Shown here piece by piece: positions 9,827-18,733 of a stretch of 64,000 bases of DNA. This DNA is from Vibrio cincinnatiensis (GTDB lineage: Bacteria > Pseudomonadota > Gammaproteobacteria > Enterobacterales > Vibrionaceae): contig NZ_SGOM01000008.1 of NCBI RefSeq assembly GCF_022113815.1, positions 62,001 through 126,000 of the forward strand, in the 5' to 3' direction. Made by a program: the position numbers and the translations under genes. Below the pieces are notes generated by a model. It made no database searches, was not told where the DNA came from, and saw only the letters and a list, made by a program, of their open reading frames with translations. Every line of letters starts with the position of its first letter. Position 1 is the first letter of the stretch.

Positions 9827-10882
9827 TTATGAATGAATTTCAAACGGTAGGCCACTGATTAGCTGCTTAACGGGGGCTGCTAAACCGACTTCTTCCGGAC
9901 GAGTTAAGTTATACCAAAGACCTTTGTTTCCTTCCATGATGATGTCTGGTTTCTTGGACAGTTCCAATAAAACGGGCGTGATATCCAGATGGTAATGGCT
10001 AAAGGTATGTCGAAAGGCGATCAGCGTCTTTCGGTGTTGGATTTCGGCTTCATGAATACCACGTATAGCCAGAGTGTGCGCAATGTTCATCTCTGTGTGT
10101 TGTGGAAAGCAAAATAACCCCCCCCAAATACCAACTTGTGGCCGCTGTTCAAGCCAAACTTCCCCTTGGTGATAAAGAATAACAAACCAAGTTTGTTTGG
10201 TAGGTTTTTCAGTTTTGGGTTTTTTGGCTGGGTAATCGAGTGGGTTGCCTTGTTCTTTGGCTATACAGAATGATGCCACTGGGCATAATGAGCATTTAGG
10301 TTTGCTACGGGTGCAGATCATTGCCCCCATATCCATCATTGCTTGGTTATATTTATCGACATCCTTGGTTGGTGTGTGTTGTTCTGCATATTTCCATAGT
10401 TGATTCTCTACCGTTTTCTTTCCCGGCCAGCCTTCGACGGCAAAGCAACGAGCCAAGGTTCGCTTTACGTTACCATCTAAAATAGCGTGGGGCTTGTTAA
10501 AAACAGAGGAAAGCACGGCTGCAGCCGTTGAACGGCCGATACCCGGTAATGCATTCATCAGTTCAAGTTGGGTTGGAAACTGTCCGTTATATTCTTCCAC
10601 TACAATTTTAGCGGCTTTGTGTAAATTACGAGCTCTAGCGTAGTAACCCAGCCCCGTCCAGTAATGAAGCACTTCATCTTGTTCGGCATGAGCTAAATCG
10701 ATAACGCTTGGGAAGCGAGACATAAATTTCTGATAATAAGGAATAACAGTGGCTACTTGTGTCTGCTGGAGCATGATCTCCGAGATCCAGACACTATAAG
10801 CGCTTTTGTTCTGTTGCCAGGGAAGGTCTTTACGACCGTAAGCGTCATACCAAGTAATAATAGCCTTAGCAAATGGGGTCAC
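9827..10882 (-). CDS. mutY: Adenine DNA glycosylase MutY
   Basis: MutY removes adenine mispaired with 8-oxoguanine and so prevents G:C to T:A transversions. The 351-aa product has the HhH-GPD core ([17 protein letters not shown] with the catalytic Glu, [14 protein letters not shown] hairpin, [12 protein letters not shown] with the catalytic Asp), a [4Fe-4S] loop ([17 protein letters not shown], Cx6Cx2Cx5C) and a C-terminal NUDIX-like 8-oxoG recognition domain. In that last domain the WGGL motif is written as an unbroken run of eight G (coding strand; plus-strand C tract 10118-10125), a likely slippage site. First gene of mutY-yggX-mltC. Confidence 0.96.
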   Translation of the reverse strand: MTPFAKAIITWYDAYGRKDLPWQQNKSAYSVWISEIMLQQTQVATVIPYYQKFMSRFPSVIDLAHAEQDEVLHYWTGLGYYARARNLHKAAKIVVEEYNGQFPTQLELMNALPGIGRSTAAAVLSSVFNKPHAILDGNVKRTLARCFAVEGWPGKKTVENQLWKYAEQHTPTKDVDKYNQAMMDMGAMICTRSKPKCSLCPVASFCIAKEQGNPLDYPAKKPKTEKPTKQTWFVILYHQGEVWLEQRPQVGIWGGLFCFPQHTEMNIAHTLAIRGIHEAEIQHRKTLIAFRHTFSHYHLDITPVLLELSKKPDIIMEGNKGLWYNLTRPEEVGLAAPVKQLISGLPFEIHS

Positions 10883-10971
10883 AACTTACTCATGATAATA
10901 AAAATAGTGGAGCAAAATTGCACCACAGAATGGCCTCAAAGTACAACCGATAAATTATAGGGATATCGATT

Positions 10972-10981
10972 GGGGGGGGGG
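10972..10981. repeat. Homopolymeric G10 tract in the mutY/trmB intergenic region
   Basis: Ten consecutive G on the plus strand between the divergent mutY (start 10882) and trmB (start 11119). Mononucleotide tracts of this length are slippage-prone. Its distance from either start means it could alter promoter spacing, but no promoter can be assigned with confidence. Confidence 0.9.
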
Positions 10982-11118
10982 ATGGTGATTGCTCACATCT
11001 TCGTTTTTAATTAAAAAATCGTTGTTAGAGACTGAACAATAACACTTGCACCACACGCAATTCTTTGGATAATCACACTCCCTTTCAGTCAAGATTAAAA
11101 AATAGACAGGCAATATCA

Positions 11119-11838
11119 ATGAGTGAAGTAACCACGAACGAACGGAATGAAGACGGTAAAGTGATGCGCAGAATTCGCAGTTTTGTCCGTCGTGAAGGTC
11201 GGTTAACGAAAGGCCAAGAAGCGGCAATGAAAGCGTGCTGGCCAACCATGGGTATTGATTATCAGAATGAGCGACTCGATTGGGGGCAAGTTTTTGGTAA
11301 TGATCACCCTGTTGTGTTGGAAATCGGTTTTGGGATGGGGGCTTCTTTGGTGGAAATGGCCAAAAATGCGCCAGAGAAAAACTTCATTGGTATTGAAGTT
11401 CATAGCCCAGGCGTAGGGGCTTGTTTAGCCTCGGCTCGTGATGCGGGTGTCACCAATCTTCGTGTGATGTGCCATGATGCGGTCGAAGTGTTTTCTCATA
11501 TGATCCCTGACAATAGCTTGGCAACCTTGCAACTGTTTTTCCCTGATCCTTGGCATAAAAAACGCCACCATAAACGTCGTATTGTTCAGCTCGAATTTGC
11601 TGAAATGGTTCGTCAGAAATTATTGGTTGATGAAGGTGTTTTCCATATGGCAACAGATTGGGAAAACTATGCAGAACATATGATTGAAGTCATGAATCAG
11701 GCCCCTGGCTTTGTTAACTTAGCGGAGGAAGGCGATTATATTCCTCGTCCTGAGAGCCGACCTTTGACTAAATTTGAACAGCGTGGTCATCGATTGGGAC
11801 ATGGTGTTTGGGATATTCAATACCAACGCATCAGTTAA
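11119..11838 (+). CDS. trmB: tRNA (guanine-N7)-methyltransferase TrmB
   Basis: TrmB uses S-adenosylmethionine to form m7G46 in the tRNA variable loop. From ATG 11119 the product is 239 aa, the family size. It begins [14 protein letters not shown], then [14 protein letters not shown], the SAM-binding [15 protein letters not shown] motif, [13 protein letters not shown] and the family signature [15 protein letters not shown]. An in-frame start at 11065 would add 18 residues; 11119 was chosen because the Met-Ser start matches Vibrio homologues and GACAGG precedes it. It is divergent from mutY and followed by a strong terminator. Confidence 0.95.
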   Translation: MSEVTTNERNEDGKVMRRIRSFVRREGRLTKGQEAAMKACWPTMGIDYQNERLDWGQVFGNDHPVVLEIGFGMGASLVEMAKNAPEKNFIGIEVHSPGVGACLASARDAGVTNLRVMCHDAVEVFSHMIPDNSLATLQLFFPDPWHKKRHHKRRIVQLEFAEMVRQKLLVDEGVFHMATDWENYAEHMIEVMNQAPGFVNLAEEGDYIPRPESRPLTKFEQRGHRLGHGVWDIQYQRIS

Positions 11839-11893
11839 GTCTGGACAAGTTAGTCATGTGCGAAAGATACTAGTTTCAGCACAAAAGAACAGT

Positions 11894-11932
11894 AAAGCCA
11901 ACATTGTGCTCTTCATGATGTTGGCTTTTTTA
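11894..11932 (+). terminator. Terminator after trmB
   Basis: Stem AAAGCCAACAT (11894-11904) / ATGTTGGCTTT (11918-11928) followed by a T run. Confidence 0.85.
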
Positions 11933-11972
11933 ATCGCTCAACTCACTAACAATAATAAGTAACGTTCAGATT

Positions 11973-12897
11973 ATGAAACCGACAGAACATATTTTGGCGA
12001 GCATTCTGGATGAAGTTCGCCCATTAATTGGACAAGGGAAGGTAGCTAACTAACTACATTCCCGCCTTAGCACAGGTGCCTAATCATAAATTGGCTATTG
12101 CGGTATACACCAACCGAGGTGACGTGATGAGTGCGGGGGATGCCCATGAAGGCTTTTCGATTCAATCGATTTCTAAAGTATTGAGTCTCACGCTAGCAAT
12201 GGGGCTGTATAAACCCGAAGAGCTTTGGCGTCGAGTGGGGAAAGAACCTTCAGGGCAAGCTTTTAACTCTTTGATTCAGTTAGAAATGGAGCAGGGTATT
12301 CCGCGCAACCCTTTTATTAATGCTGGAGCTATTGTCATTGCAGATATGCTACATAGTCGGTTATCGGCCCCTCGTCAGCGGTTATTAGAATTTGTTCGTC
12401 AGCTCAGTGGGGAGCCACAAATTGTGTATGACAAAGTGGTCGCTACATCGGAAATGTTGCACAGTGATCGTAATGCCGCGATTGCTTATTTAATGCGTTC
12501 ATTTGGTAATTTTGACAACGAAGTCATTCCTGTACTGAACAACTATTTTCATGCTTGTGCACTAAAAATGAGTTGTGTGGAACTGGCGAAAACGTTTAGT
12601 TACTTGGCGAACAAAGGGGTTTCTGTGCAGACTGGGCAGCGGGTGATCAGCGCCATGCAAAGTAAACAAATGAATGCCTTACTTGCCACCTGTGGTCTTT
12701 ATGATGGGGCGGGTGAGTTTGCGTATCGAGTCGGTATGCCCGGAAAATCTGGTGTGGGCGGTGGCATTATTGCTATCGTACCCGGTGAAATGACCATTGC
12801 GGTTTGGTCTCCTGAGTTGAATTCTTCAGGAAATTCACTTGCGGGTACCAAAGTGCTCGAATTGCTTTCCGAGCGCATAGGGCGGTCCATCTTCTAA
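11973..12897 (+). pseudogene. glsB: Glutaminase gene with a 4-bp duplication frameshift near the 5' end
   Basis: Serine-dependent beta-lactamase-fold glutaminase (glutamine to glutamate plus ammonia). The gene opens MKPTEHILASILDEVRPLIG in one frame, but after 26 codons (11973-12050) it reads a TAA at 12051. The homologous continuation ([20 protein letters not shown]) is one frame over. The cause is visible: CTAA occurs twice in tandem at 12046-12053, and removing one copy restores a 306-aa protein, the length I recall for Vibrio glutaminases. The catalytic SIQSISK (Ser-x-x-Lys) and the rest of the protein are intact downstream, and a GTG at 12076 could start a 273-aa protein lacking the N-terminal part. 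It may be a true null, a slipping allele or a sequencing error. Confidence 0.85.
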
Positions 12898-12930
12898 GGC
12901 CTTCATGGATTTTACCGTGAGGATCGAGTG

Positions 12931-14106
12931 TTAATCATCATCAACCATAAATGCGGCGAGTAGATCGTTGAGGAAGAGTTTTCCTTGCTCAGTGATCTGC
13001 CAATTCTGCGGGGTATCATGTAAATAGCCCATCTCTACGGCCCAATGAATGGTTGCTTCTATCGCGCTTAATGGCAGCCCAGTGGTCTCGGTAAAATCGT
13101 GTTTTGGACAAGCTTCCAGCAGACGAAAGCGATTCATAAAAAATTCAAAGGGCCTATCAACCAACTCAACCTCATGTTCGCTATCTAAATACGGTTTCAC
13201 CATATTTTGGTAGGCGGCTAAATACCCTCTAGGGTGTTTAATTTTGGTGGTACGAATGATTCGTCCATCGCTAAAGCTGACTTTACCGTGTGCGCCACAA
13301 CCAATCCCTAAGTAATCACCAAACCGCCAGTAATTGAGGTTGTGTTGGCACTGATAGCCCGGCTTGCTATAGCCAGAAATTTCATACTGCACATAACCGG
13401 CTTGAGTTAACTTCTGATGCCCTAGCTCAAAAATATCCCATAGTGCATCATCATCAGGCAAAACGGGTGGCTGATAATGAAAAACGGTATTTGGCTCGAT
13501 AGTTAACTGATACCAAGAGAGATGTGGAGGATCGAGGGCAATGGCTTGGTCAAGATCTTCCAGTGCTTGTGCTAACGTTTGATCCGGTAAACCATGCATT
13601 AGATCGAGATTAAAACTGGTTAAGCCTATCTGATGAGCAAGCTGAGCGGCATTCATGGCTTCTTGTTTACCATGAATTCGACCAAGGCGTTCAAGCTTTT
13701 CTTCTGCAAAGCTTTGTACTCCAATGGAAATTCGCGTCACTCCCGCTTTTCTGTATCCCGCAAAACGTTCTGCTTCTACCGTCCCCGGGTTTGCCTCCAT
13801 GGTGATCTCAATATCAGGCTTAAAAGGAATTCGTTGTGCTATTCCTTTCAGCAACTGCTCGATTCCTTGCGCCGAAATTAAGCTGGGAGTGCCTCCTCCA
13901 ATAAAAATAGAGTGTAGGAGGCGTGGCGCATCGTTGAGGCGATATTTCTCAATGTCAGTATCGAGATCTTCCAATAACGCCTGAAGATATTCCTGTTCCG
14001 GAATCTCTGCTTTTACGGCATGAGAGTTAAAATCACAGTAAGGGCATTTCTGAACACACCAAGGAATGTGGACATAGAGGCTGAGAGCGGGAGGAGTAAG
14101 CATCAT
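12931..14106 (-). CDS. hemW: Radical SAM heme chaperone HemW
   Basis: HemW (formerly annotated as a HemN-like coproporphyrinogen oxidase) binds heme and hands it to client proteins such as respiratory enzymes. The 391-aa product has the radical-SAM CVQKCPYC motif (Cys17, 21, 24), FIGGGTPS, MEANPGTVE, RISIGVQSF and a C-terminal HemN_C domain. It lacks the fourth Cys of true HemN (CxC after the cluster motif), which supports HemW. The start is either of two adjacent ATGs. It lies 6 bp after rdgB, so it is co-transcribed, and is convergent with glsB. Confidence 0.94.
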   Translation of the reverse strand: MMLTPPALSLYVHIPWCVQKCPYCDFNSHAVKAEIPEQEYLQALLEDLDTDIEKYRLNDAPRLLHSIFIGGGTPSLISAQGIEQLLKGIAQRIPFKPDIEITMEANPGTVEAERFAGYRKAGVTRISIGVQSFAEEKLERLGRIHGKQEAMNAAQLAHQIGLTSFNLDLMHGLPDQTLAQALEDLDQAIALDPPHLSWYQLTIEPNTVFHYQPPVLPDDDALWDIFELGHQKLTQAGYVQYEISGYSKPGYQCQHNLNYWRFGDYLGIGCGAHGKVSFSDGRIIRTTKIKHPRGYLAAYQNMVKPYLDSEHEVELVDRPFEFFMNRFRLLEACPKHDFTETTGLPLSAIEATIHWAVEMGYLHDTPQNWQITEQGKLFLNDLLAAFMVDDD

Positions 14107-14112
14107 GTTCTC

Positions 14113-14715
14113 TTATTGGAGCGGGTGTTCAGTTAATAGGGTAAACAGTTGTTTGAGTGCTTGACCACGGTGAGAAAGCTGTTTTTTACGTATCGGCTCA
14201 AGTTGTGCTGAGGAGCACTGCTCTTCTGGCACCCAAAAGAGTGGATCATAGCCAAAGCCATTGCTGCCTTGAGTCTGAGTCAGAATCCGTCCTTCCCACT
14301 GACCATGACAAACAATGGGTGTCGGGTCATCAGCATGGCGCATCAAGACTAATACGCAGTGAAAGCGAGCGGTTCTTTGCGCTTCTGGCACTTCTTTTAG
14401 GGCCTCAAGCAGCTTTTCGATATTCTCTGCATCACTGGCATGATCACCTGCGTAACGTGCAGAGTAGATCCCCGGAGCGCCATGGAGGTAATCCACTTCT
14501 AGACCAGAATCATCGGCAATGGCAGCCAGCCCCGTTTCTTTAGCCGCATGACGAGCCTTGATTATGGCATTTTCAATAAAGGTGGTTCCCGTTTCTGCGA
14601 CTTCTGATACTTTAAATTCACTTTGTGCGACAACGTCAAAGCCAAAATCGGCTAATAAGTCAGCCATTTCTCTTACTTTGCCTTGGTTTCCTGTGGCTAA
14701 TACAATTTTTTTCAT
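14113..14715 (-). CDS. rdgB: dITP/XTP pyrophosphatase RdgB (HAM1 family)
   Basis: House-cleaning nucleotide hydrolase that converts dITP, dHAPTP and XTP to monophosphates, keeping purine analogues out of DNA. The 200-aa product opens [20 protein letters not shown] and contains [42 protein letters not shown] and a C-terminal [10 protein letters not shown], all family signatures. It is between the DUF4426 gene and hemW in one operon, the yggT-rdgB-hemW order found across gammaproteobacteria. Confidence 0.96.
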   Translation of the reverse strand: MKKIVLATGNQGKVREMADLLADFGFDVVAQSEFKVSEVAETGTTFIENAIIKARHAAKETGLAAIADDSGLEVDYLHGAPGIYSARYAGDHASDAENIEKLLEALKEVPEAQRTARFHCVLVLMRHADDPTPIVCHGQWEGRILTQTQGSNGFGYDPLFWVPEEQCSSAQLEPIRKKQLSHRGQALKQLFTLLTEHPLQ

Positions 14716-14741
14716 ATTCTTCTCGTTAATGATGGGGAAGG

Positions 14742-15173
14742 TTACGGCTGCACGTAAAATTTTTGCGTAAAACGTAGTTTTCCGGTGCCTTTGTTTCCGG
14801 CTTCTACTGCAATATCAAAGGTAAGATTTTCCTCGTTGCTAATAGGAAATTCAGCAAGATAGTAAATCGCTTGCTCTTCCTTGATTTCTCGAAACTGAAG
14901 TGAGCGAGTTTGACCGATGAGATTACGAACCTGACCTGAAATGCGTGCTTCTAGCGCTGGCTTGCCTAACGATGCGGTATCTAACACACTGATATTTAAA
15001 ACAGCAGAATAACCGTTGCGGGTTAATTGATAGCTACGCGCTACCTGCGGGGTTAAGAATGTAGAATTAAAGGCTGAGTAGTGAACCTCAATATCTTTAA
15101 TCGTGATCGATTGTTCTGCGCTACTAGGTAGGGCAATGCAAGTGAGCAACAGGGCATATAACCATTGACGCAT
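14742..15173 (-). CDS. Secreted DUF4426-family protein
   Basis: Function unknown. The 143-aa product has a Sec signal peptide (1-19, ending SSA) and a compact beta-rich domain with conserved [11 protein letters not shown] and YLAEFPI segments typical of DUF4426, so it is periplasmic or exported. It lies upstream of rdgB by 26 bp and downstream of yggU, from which it is separated by a terminator. This position in the yggU-rdgB interval is conserved in Vibrio as I recall, suggesting a housekeeping role in the envelope, but nothing in the sequence gives a reaction. Confidence 0.85.
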   Translation of the reverse strand: MRQWLYALLLTCIALPSSAEQSITIKDIEVHYSAFNSTFLTPQVARSYQLTRNGYSAVLNISVLDTASLGKPALEARISGQVRNLIGQTRSLQFREIKEEQAIYYLAEFPISNEENLTFDIAVEAGNKGTGKLRFTQKFYVQP

Positions 15174-15190
15174 GGGATCTCTCCTAATAA

Positions 15191-15213
15191 AAAATACCCC
15201 ACAAGGTGTGGGG
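15191..15213 (-). terminator. Terminator after yggU
   Basis: Stem CCCCACA (15197-15203) / TGTGGGG (15207-15213). On the minus strand it is followed by TATTTTTT, ending the yggS-proC-yggT-yggU unit. Confidence 0.85.
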
Positions 15214-15214
15214 A

Positions 15215-15502
15215 CTAGAGTAAGGCTTGGATCTCTACTGGAATAATAGAGGGTGCTTGGATGCGCACTTGTTTATGGCGTCCCAGCTCTCCTTTCTCTA
15301 TGGTTATCGCTCCTTTGGCTACTTTGCACTGTTTGGCTAAGTATTTAGTTAAATGAGCGTTAGCTTTGCCATCGACCGGTGGAGCGGTAATGGCTACTTT
15401 CAGCTCATCCCCATGTAACCCCACCAGTGCATCTCGGCTGGCTTTCGGTTGAATATATAGCCTTAAGCAGAGATCTGAGCCATCCAACCAAACTGCTTTC
15501 AT
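15215..15502 (-). CDS. yggU: DUF167 family protein YggU
   Basis: Small cytoplasmic alpha/beta protein of unknown function (UPF0235/DUF167). The 95-aa product contains the family's [20 protein letters not shown] and [19 protein letters not shown] segments and is the usual length. Its ATG shares one base with the yggT stop codon (TAATG), indicating translational coupling. Confidence 0.93.
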   Translation of the reverse strand: MKAVWLDGSDLCLRLYIQPKASRDALVGLHGDELKVAITAPPVDGKANAHLTKYLAKQCKVAKGAITIEKGELGRHKQVRIQAPSIIPVEIQALL

Positions 15503-16059
15503 TATAGCTGATACCAGATTGGCCCAATAAGATCGCCCATCAAAAAGTTGGCAAATTGTAAAACAATAAACAGCACTAATACGCTGAGGTCAAAACCGCC
15601 CATCACAGGAATAATGCGACGAATGGGGGCCAGCATGGGTTCAGTTAGTTGATGGAATACATATTCAATCGGGCTACGACCTTGGCTGACCCAGCTTAGG
15701 ATGGCACGAATCAGCAGTACCCAGAAGAGTAAGCCGCCTGCCGCTTTGATGAGTGAAAGTAAGCCCAAGAATAAGAAGTCAGTACTAAAGCTGACTGCGC
15801 CATTTGAGGCAATCAGAATTAATACGATAAATTTCACCACACATAACACGTAAGCGAACAGTATGGTGGCGAGATCAATGCTGCCAATCGACGGAATCAT
15901 GCGTCGCAGAGGTGCAACAACCGGTTGGGTTGCTTTGACAATAAATTGAGAAAATGGATTATAGAAGTCAGCCCGAGCGGCCTGTAACCAAATTCGCAAA
16001 ATAACCACCATGATATAAATATCAAACAGGGTGGAGATTAAAAAACTCATTGCATTCAT
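15502..16059 (-). CDS. yggT: YggT family integral membrane protein
   Basis: Inner-membrane protein made of two YGGT repeats, here about residues 5-90 and 95-180. Each repeat has a ...NPFSQFI / ..SPIEYVF segment before P-(V/M)-(V/L)-APLRR or APIRRIIP and a following hydrophobic helix. Four or more TM helices are predicted by eye in 185 aa. It has been linked to osmotic shock tolerance in E. coli; mechanism unknown. It lies between proC and yggU in a tight operon. Confidence 0.92.
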   Translation of the reverse strand: MNAMSFLISTLFDIYIMVVILRIWLQAARADFYNPFSQFIVKATQPVVAPLRRMIPSIGSIDLATILFAYVLCVVKFIVLILIASNGAVSFSTDFLFLGLLSLIKAAGGLLFWVLLIRAILSWVSQGRSPIEYVFHQLTEPMLAPIRRIIPVMGGFDLSVLVLFIVLQFANFLMGDLIGPIWYQL

Positions 16060-16110
16060 AAGATGCCCTTACTACAAATTTATGGGTAGAGTACTGAAAC
16101 CGTCATTCAT

Positions 16111-16929
16111 TTAAAATAGTTTTTCCATCTCTTGTGCTCGAGCAACAGCCGCACGCATAGCTTTAGCAACAATGTCAGACAATTGATGTTCATTAAAAGT
16201 ACGGATCGCTTCAGCGGTGGTTCCGCCTTTCGAGGTCACTTGTTCACGTAAAGTGGAGAGTTCAATTTCTGGGTTTGCCTGCACCATTTCTGCAGCACCG
16301 AGTGCTGATTGTTGAACGAGAAGGCGAGCCGTTTCTTTATCAAACCCTTGTGCCATTGCTTCAGATTGCATTGCTTCCATAAAAAGGAAAAAGTAAGCGG
16401 GCGCACTACCTGCTGCAGCAATAACATGATTGATGTCGGCTTCTGTTTCTACCCAGCAGGTTTTACCGACCGCCGACATTAATTGACTCGTAAAGGTTTT
16501 ATCTTGCTCTTGCGTTCCGTCGGCAGCAAATAAGCCTGCCATCCCTCGATTAACCAGAGAAGGCGTATTTGGCATCACCCGTACTAAGGCGGGCTGGCAA
16601 GCCAATAGTTGGTTTAGCCGCGCCACCGAGACTCCTGCAGCAATGGAGATCACTAACTTGTTTGAAAAGTCGATAGCTTGGAGCGGTTGGCATACTTCTG
16701 CCATCAACTGAGGTTTGACCGCTAATACCACGACATCTGCTTGTTTGGCGGCAGCAAGATTATCACTGGTAGTCTGTACGGCATATTTTTCTTTCAGTGA
16801 TATCAAATGTTCTTGCGAAGGTGCGCTGGCAATGATGCGCTGTGGATGATAACCGCTGGCGATTAAGCCGGCGATAATCGCGTGTGCCATATTGCCAGCT
16901 CCGATAAAAGCGATGGTTCTCTGTTCCAT
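16111..16929 (-). CDS. proC: Pyrroline-5-carboxylate reductase
   Basis: Last step of proline synthesis: NAD(P)H-dependent reduction of 1-pyrroline-5-carboxylate. The 272-aa product has the N-terminal Rossmann motif FIGAGNMAHAIIAGLI, VVLAVKPQ, the RVMPNTPSLVNRGMAGL region and the C-terminal dimerisation domain with the signature QVTSKGGTTAEAIRTF. The operon order yggS-proC-yggT-yggU is the standard one; proC starts 21 bp after the yggS stop. Confidence 0.96.
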   Translation of the reverse strand: MEQRTIAFIGAGNMAHAIIAGLIASGYHPQRIIASAPSQEHLISLKEKYAVQTTSDNLAAAKQADVVVLAVKPQLMAEVCQPLQAIDFSNKLVISIAAGVSVARLNQLLACQPALVRVMPNTPSLVNRGMAGLFAADGTQEQDKTFTSQLMSAVGKTCWVETEADINHVIAAAGSAPAYFFLFMEAMQSEAMAQGFDKETARLLVQQSALGAAEMVQANPEIELSTLREQVTSKGGTTAEAIRTFNEHQLSDIVAKAMRAAVARAQEMEKLF

Positions 16930-16950
16930 GGTTAATCTGTATCCTAATAT

Positions 16951-17658
16951 TTATTCTGTGCGGTAATCACGTTGACCAAAAATGGCGGTCCCGATACGAA
17001 CAATCGTACTGCCTGCGGCGATTGCGGCGTCCATATCTCCGCTCATTCCCATCGATAATGTGTCAAGATGCGGATAGGTTTTGGCCAGTTGTGTTTTTAA
17101 TTGCGCTAAACGCTGAAAGGCGGCGAGTTGAGCAGAATAATCGCCGACATTCTCCGGTATCGACATCAATCCTCTTAACGTGAGGTTAGGAAGGCCAGAA
17201 ATCAACTCCGCCAGCGGGAGAAGTTCACTTTCAGAAATCCCTGATTTCGATGTTTCACCACTGGTGTTAACCTGAATTAAAACTTGCAGTGGTGGCTTAT
17301 CAGCTGGACGCTGCTCACTTAACCTTTGGGCAATTTTGGCCCTATCTATGGTGTGCATCCAATCGAAATGCTCAGCAATGAGCCGTGTTTTATTCGACTG
17401 TAGTGGGCCAATAAAGTGCCACTCCAGTTTGAGTTCAGGGTGATGTTCGGCAAAATACTGGATCTTATTGACCCCTTCTTGCACATAGTTTTCACCAAAT
17501 GCGACTTGCCCAGCATTGGCCGCTTCGAGAATTGCCTCGACGGGTTTGGTTTTGCTGACTGCTAAAAGTTGCACAGAGCTTGGAGAGCGCCCACACTTTT
17601 GTTGTGCGTTCTCGATCTGTGAGGTGATCTGTTGAAGATTTTGTTGAATACTACTCAT
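16951..17658 (-). CDS. yggS: PLP homeostasis protein YggS (PLPBP family)
   Basis: Single-domain alanine-racemase-fold protein that binds pyridoxal phosphate without a known catalytic activity and keeps vitamin B6 and amino-acid pools balanced. The 235-aa product has the PLP lysine in LLAVSKTKPVE (Lys36), FGENYVQEG, WHFIGPLQSNK, LMSIPEN and the C-terminal LSMGMSGDMDAAI...RIGTAIFG. First gene of its operon, divergent from pilT, with only 26 bp between the start codons. Confidence 0.96.
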   Translation of the reverse strand: MSSIQQNLQQITSQIENAQQKCGRSPSSVQLLAVSKTKPVEAILEAANAGQVAFGENYVQEGVNKIQYFAEHHPELKLEWHFIGPLQSNKTRLIAEHFDWMHTIDRAKIAQRLSEQRPADKPPLQVLIQVNTSGETSKSGISESELLPLAELISGLPNLTLRGLMSIPENVGDYSAQLAAFQRLAQLKTQLAKTYPHLDTLSMGMSGDMDAAIAAGSTIVRIGTAIFGQRDYRTE

Positions 17659-17684
17659 AGCCCGACTTTACTTAAGGAAAATAA

Positions 17685-18722
17685 ATGGATATCTCAGAGT
17701 TACTAGATTTTAGTGTAAAGCATAATGCTTCAGATCTACATCTTTCTGCGGGTGTTCCGCCCATGATTCGTATCGATGGTGAAGTGAGAAAGCTTGGTGT
17801 ACCTGCTTTTAGCCACTCTGATGTGCATCGATTAATTTTTGAAATCATGAATGATGCCCAGCGTAGTGAATACGAAGAACGGTTGGAAGTGGATTTTTCT
17901 TTTGAACTTCCTAATGTTGGTCGCTTCCGTGTGAATGCTTTTCACCAAGCTCGTGGCTGCTCTGCGGTATTTCGAACCATTCCTACGGCAATTCCTACCC
18001 TTGATCAACTGGATGCTCCTGAGATCTTTAGAAAAATTGCCAATTATGAAAAAGGGTTAGTACTTGTTACCGGGCCGACAGGCTCGGGTAAATCGACCAC
18101 GCTGGCTGCTATGGTCGATTATATCAATGCTCATCATAATAAGCACATTTTGACGATTGAAGACCCGATCGAATTTGTACATAGCAACAATAAATGTTTG
18201 GTGAACCAGAGAGAAGTGCATCGGGATACACACAGTTTTAAAAATGCGTTACGTAGTGCGTTGCGCGAAGACCCCGATGTGATTTTAGTGGGGGAATTGC
18301 GTGACCAAGAGACTATCAGCTTGGCATTAACTGCAGCAGAAACTGGGCACTTGGTTTTTGGTACGCTGCACACCAGCTCAGCGGCAAAAACGATTGACCG
18401 GATTATTGATGTTTTTCCCGGCAGCGATAAAGATATGGTGCGCTCTATGTTATCTGAATCGATGCGGGCGGTGATTGCTCAGAAGTTATTAAAACGGTTA
18501 GGTGGCGGGCGGGTTGCCTGTCATGAAATCATGTTAGCGACACCCGCTATCCGTAACTTGATCCGCGAAGACAAAGTGGCGCAAATGTACTCCATTATTC
18601 AAACTGGTGCGATGCATGGGATGCAAACGATGGAACAGCATGCGAAGCAATTAATGGCTCAAGGGGTGGTTGAGCCTCAAGAAGTGCAGAAGAAGATCGA
18701 AGTAGAAATGTCGACCTTTTAA
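17685..18722 (+). CDS. pilT: Type IV pilus retraction ATPase PilT
   Basis: Hexameric AAA-like ATPase at the inner membrane that depolymerises type IV pili, needed for twitching and DNA uptake. The 345-aa product has an N-terminal PAS-like domain (SDLHLSAGVPPMIRIDGE), Walker A GPTGSGKSTT (about 131-140), the Asp box (TIEDPIEFVH), Walker B (DPDVILVGELRD) and His box (TGHLVFGTLHTSSA), with the AIRNLIRE arm characteristic of PilT. In Vibrio PilT retracts the DNA-uptake and MSHA pili. Paired with pilU 11 bp downstream. Confidence 0.97.
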   Translation: MDISELLDFSVKHNASDLHLSAGVPPMIRIDGEVRKLGVPAFSHSDVHRLIFEIMNDAQRSEYEERLEVDFSFELPNVGRFRVNAFHQARGCSAVFRTIPTAIPTLDQLDAPEIFRKIANYEKGLVLVTGPTGSGKSTTLAAMVDYINAHHNKHILTIEDPIEFVHSNNKCLVNQREVHRDTHSFKNALRSALREDPDVILVGELRDQETISLALTAAETGHLVFGTLHTSSAAKTIDRIIDVFPGSDKDMVRSMLSESMRAVIAQKLLKRLGGGRVACHEIMLATPAIRNLIREDKVAQMYSIIQTGAMHGMQTMEQHAKQLMAQGVVEPQEVQKKIEVEMSTF

Positions 18723-18733
18723 GAGAGGAAATA

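Noticed and set aside
10955..11245. Minus-strand open frame of 96 codons across the mutY/trmB intergenic region
   Set aside because: It overlaps the well-supported trmB start, contains the G10 tract as a proline run and shows no family features.
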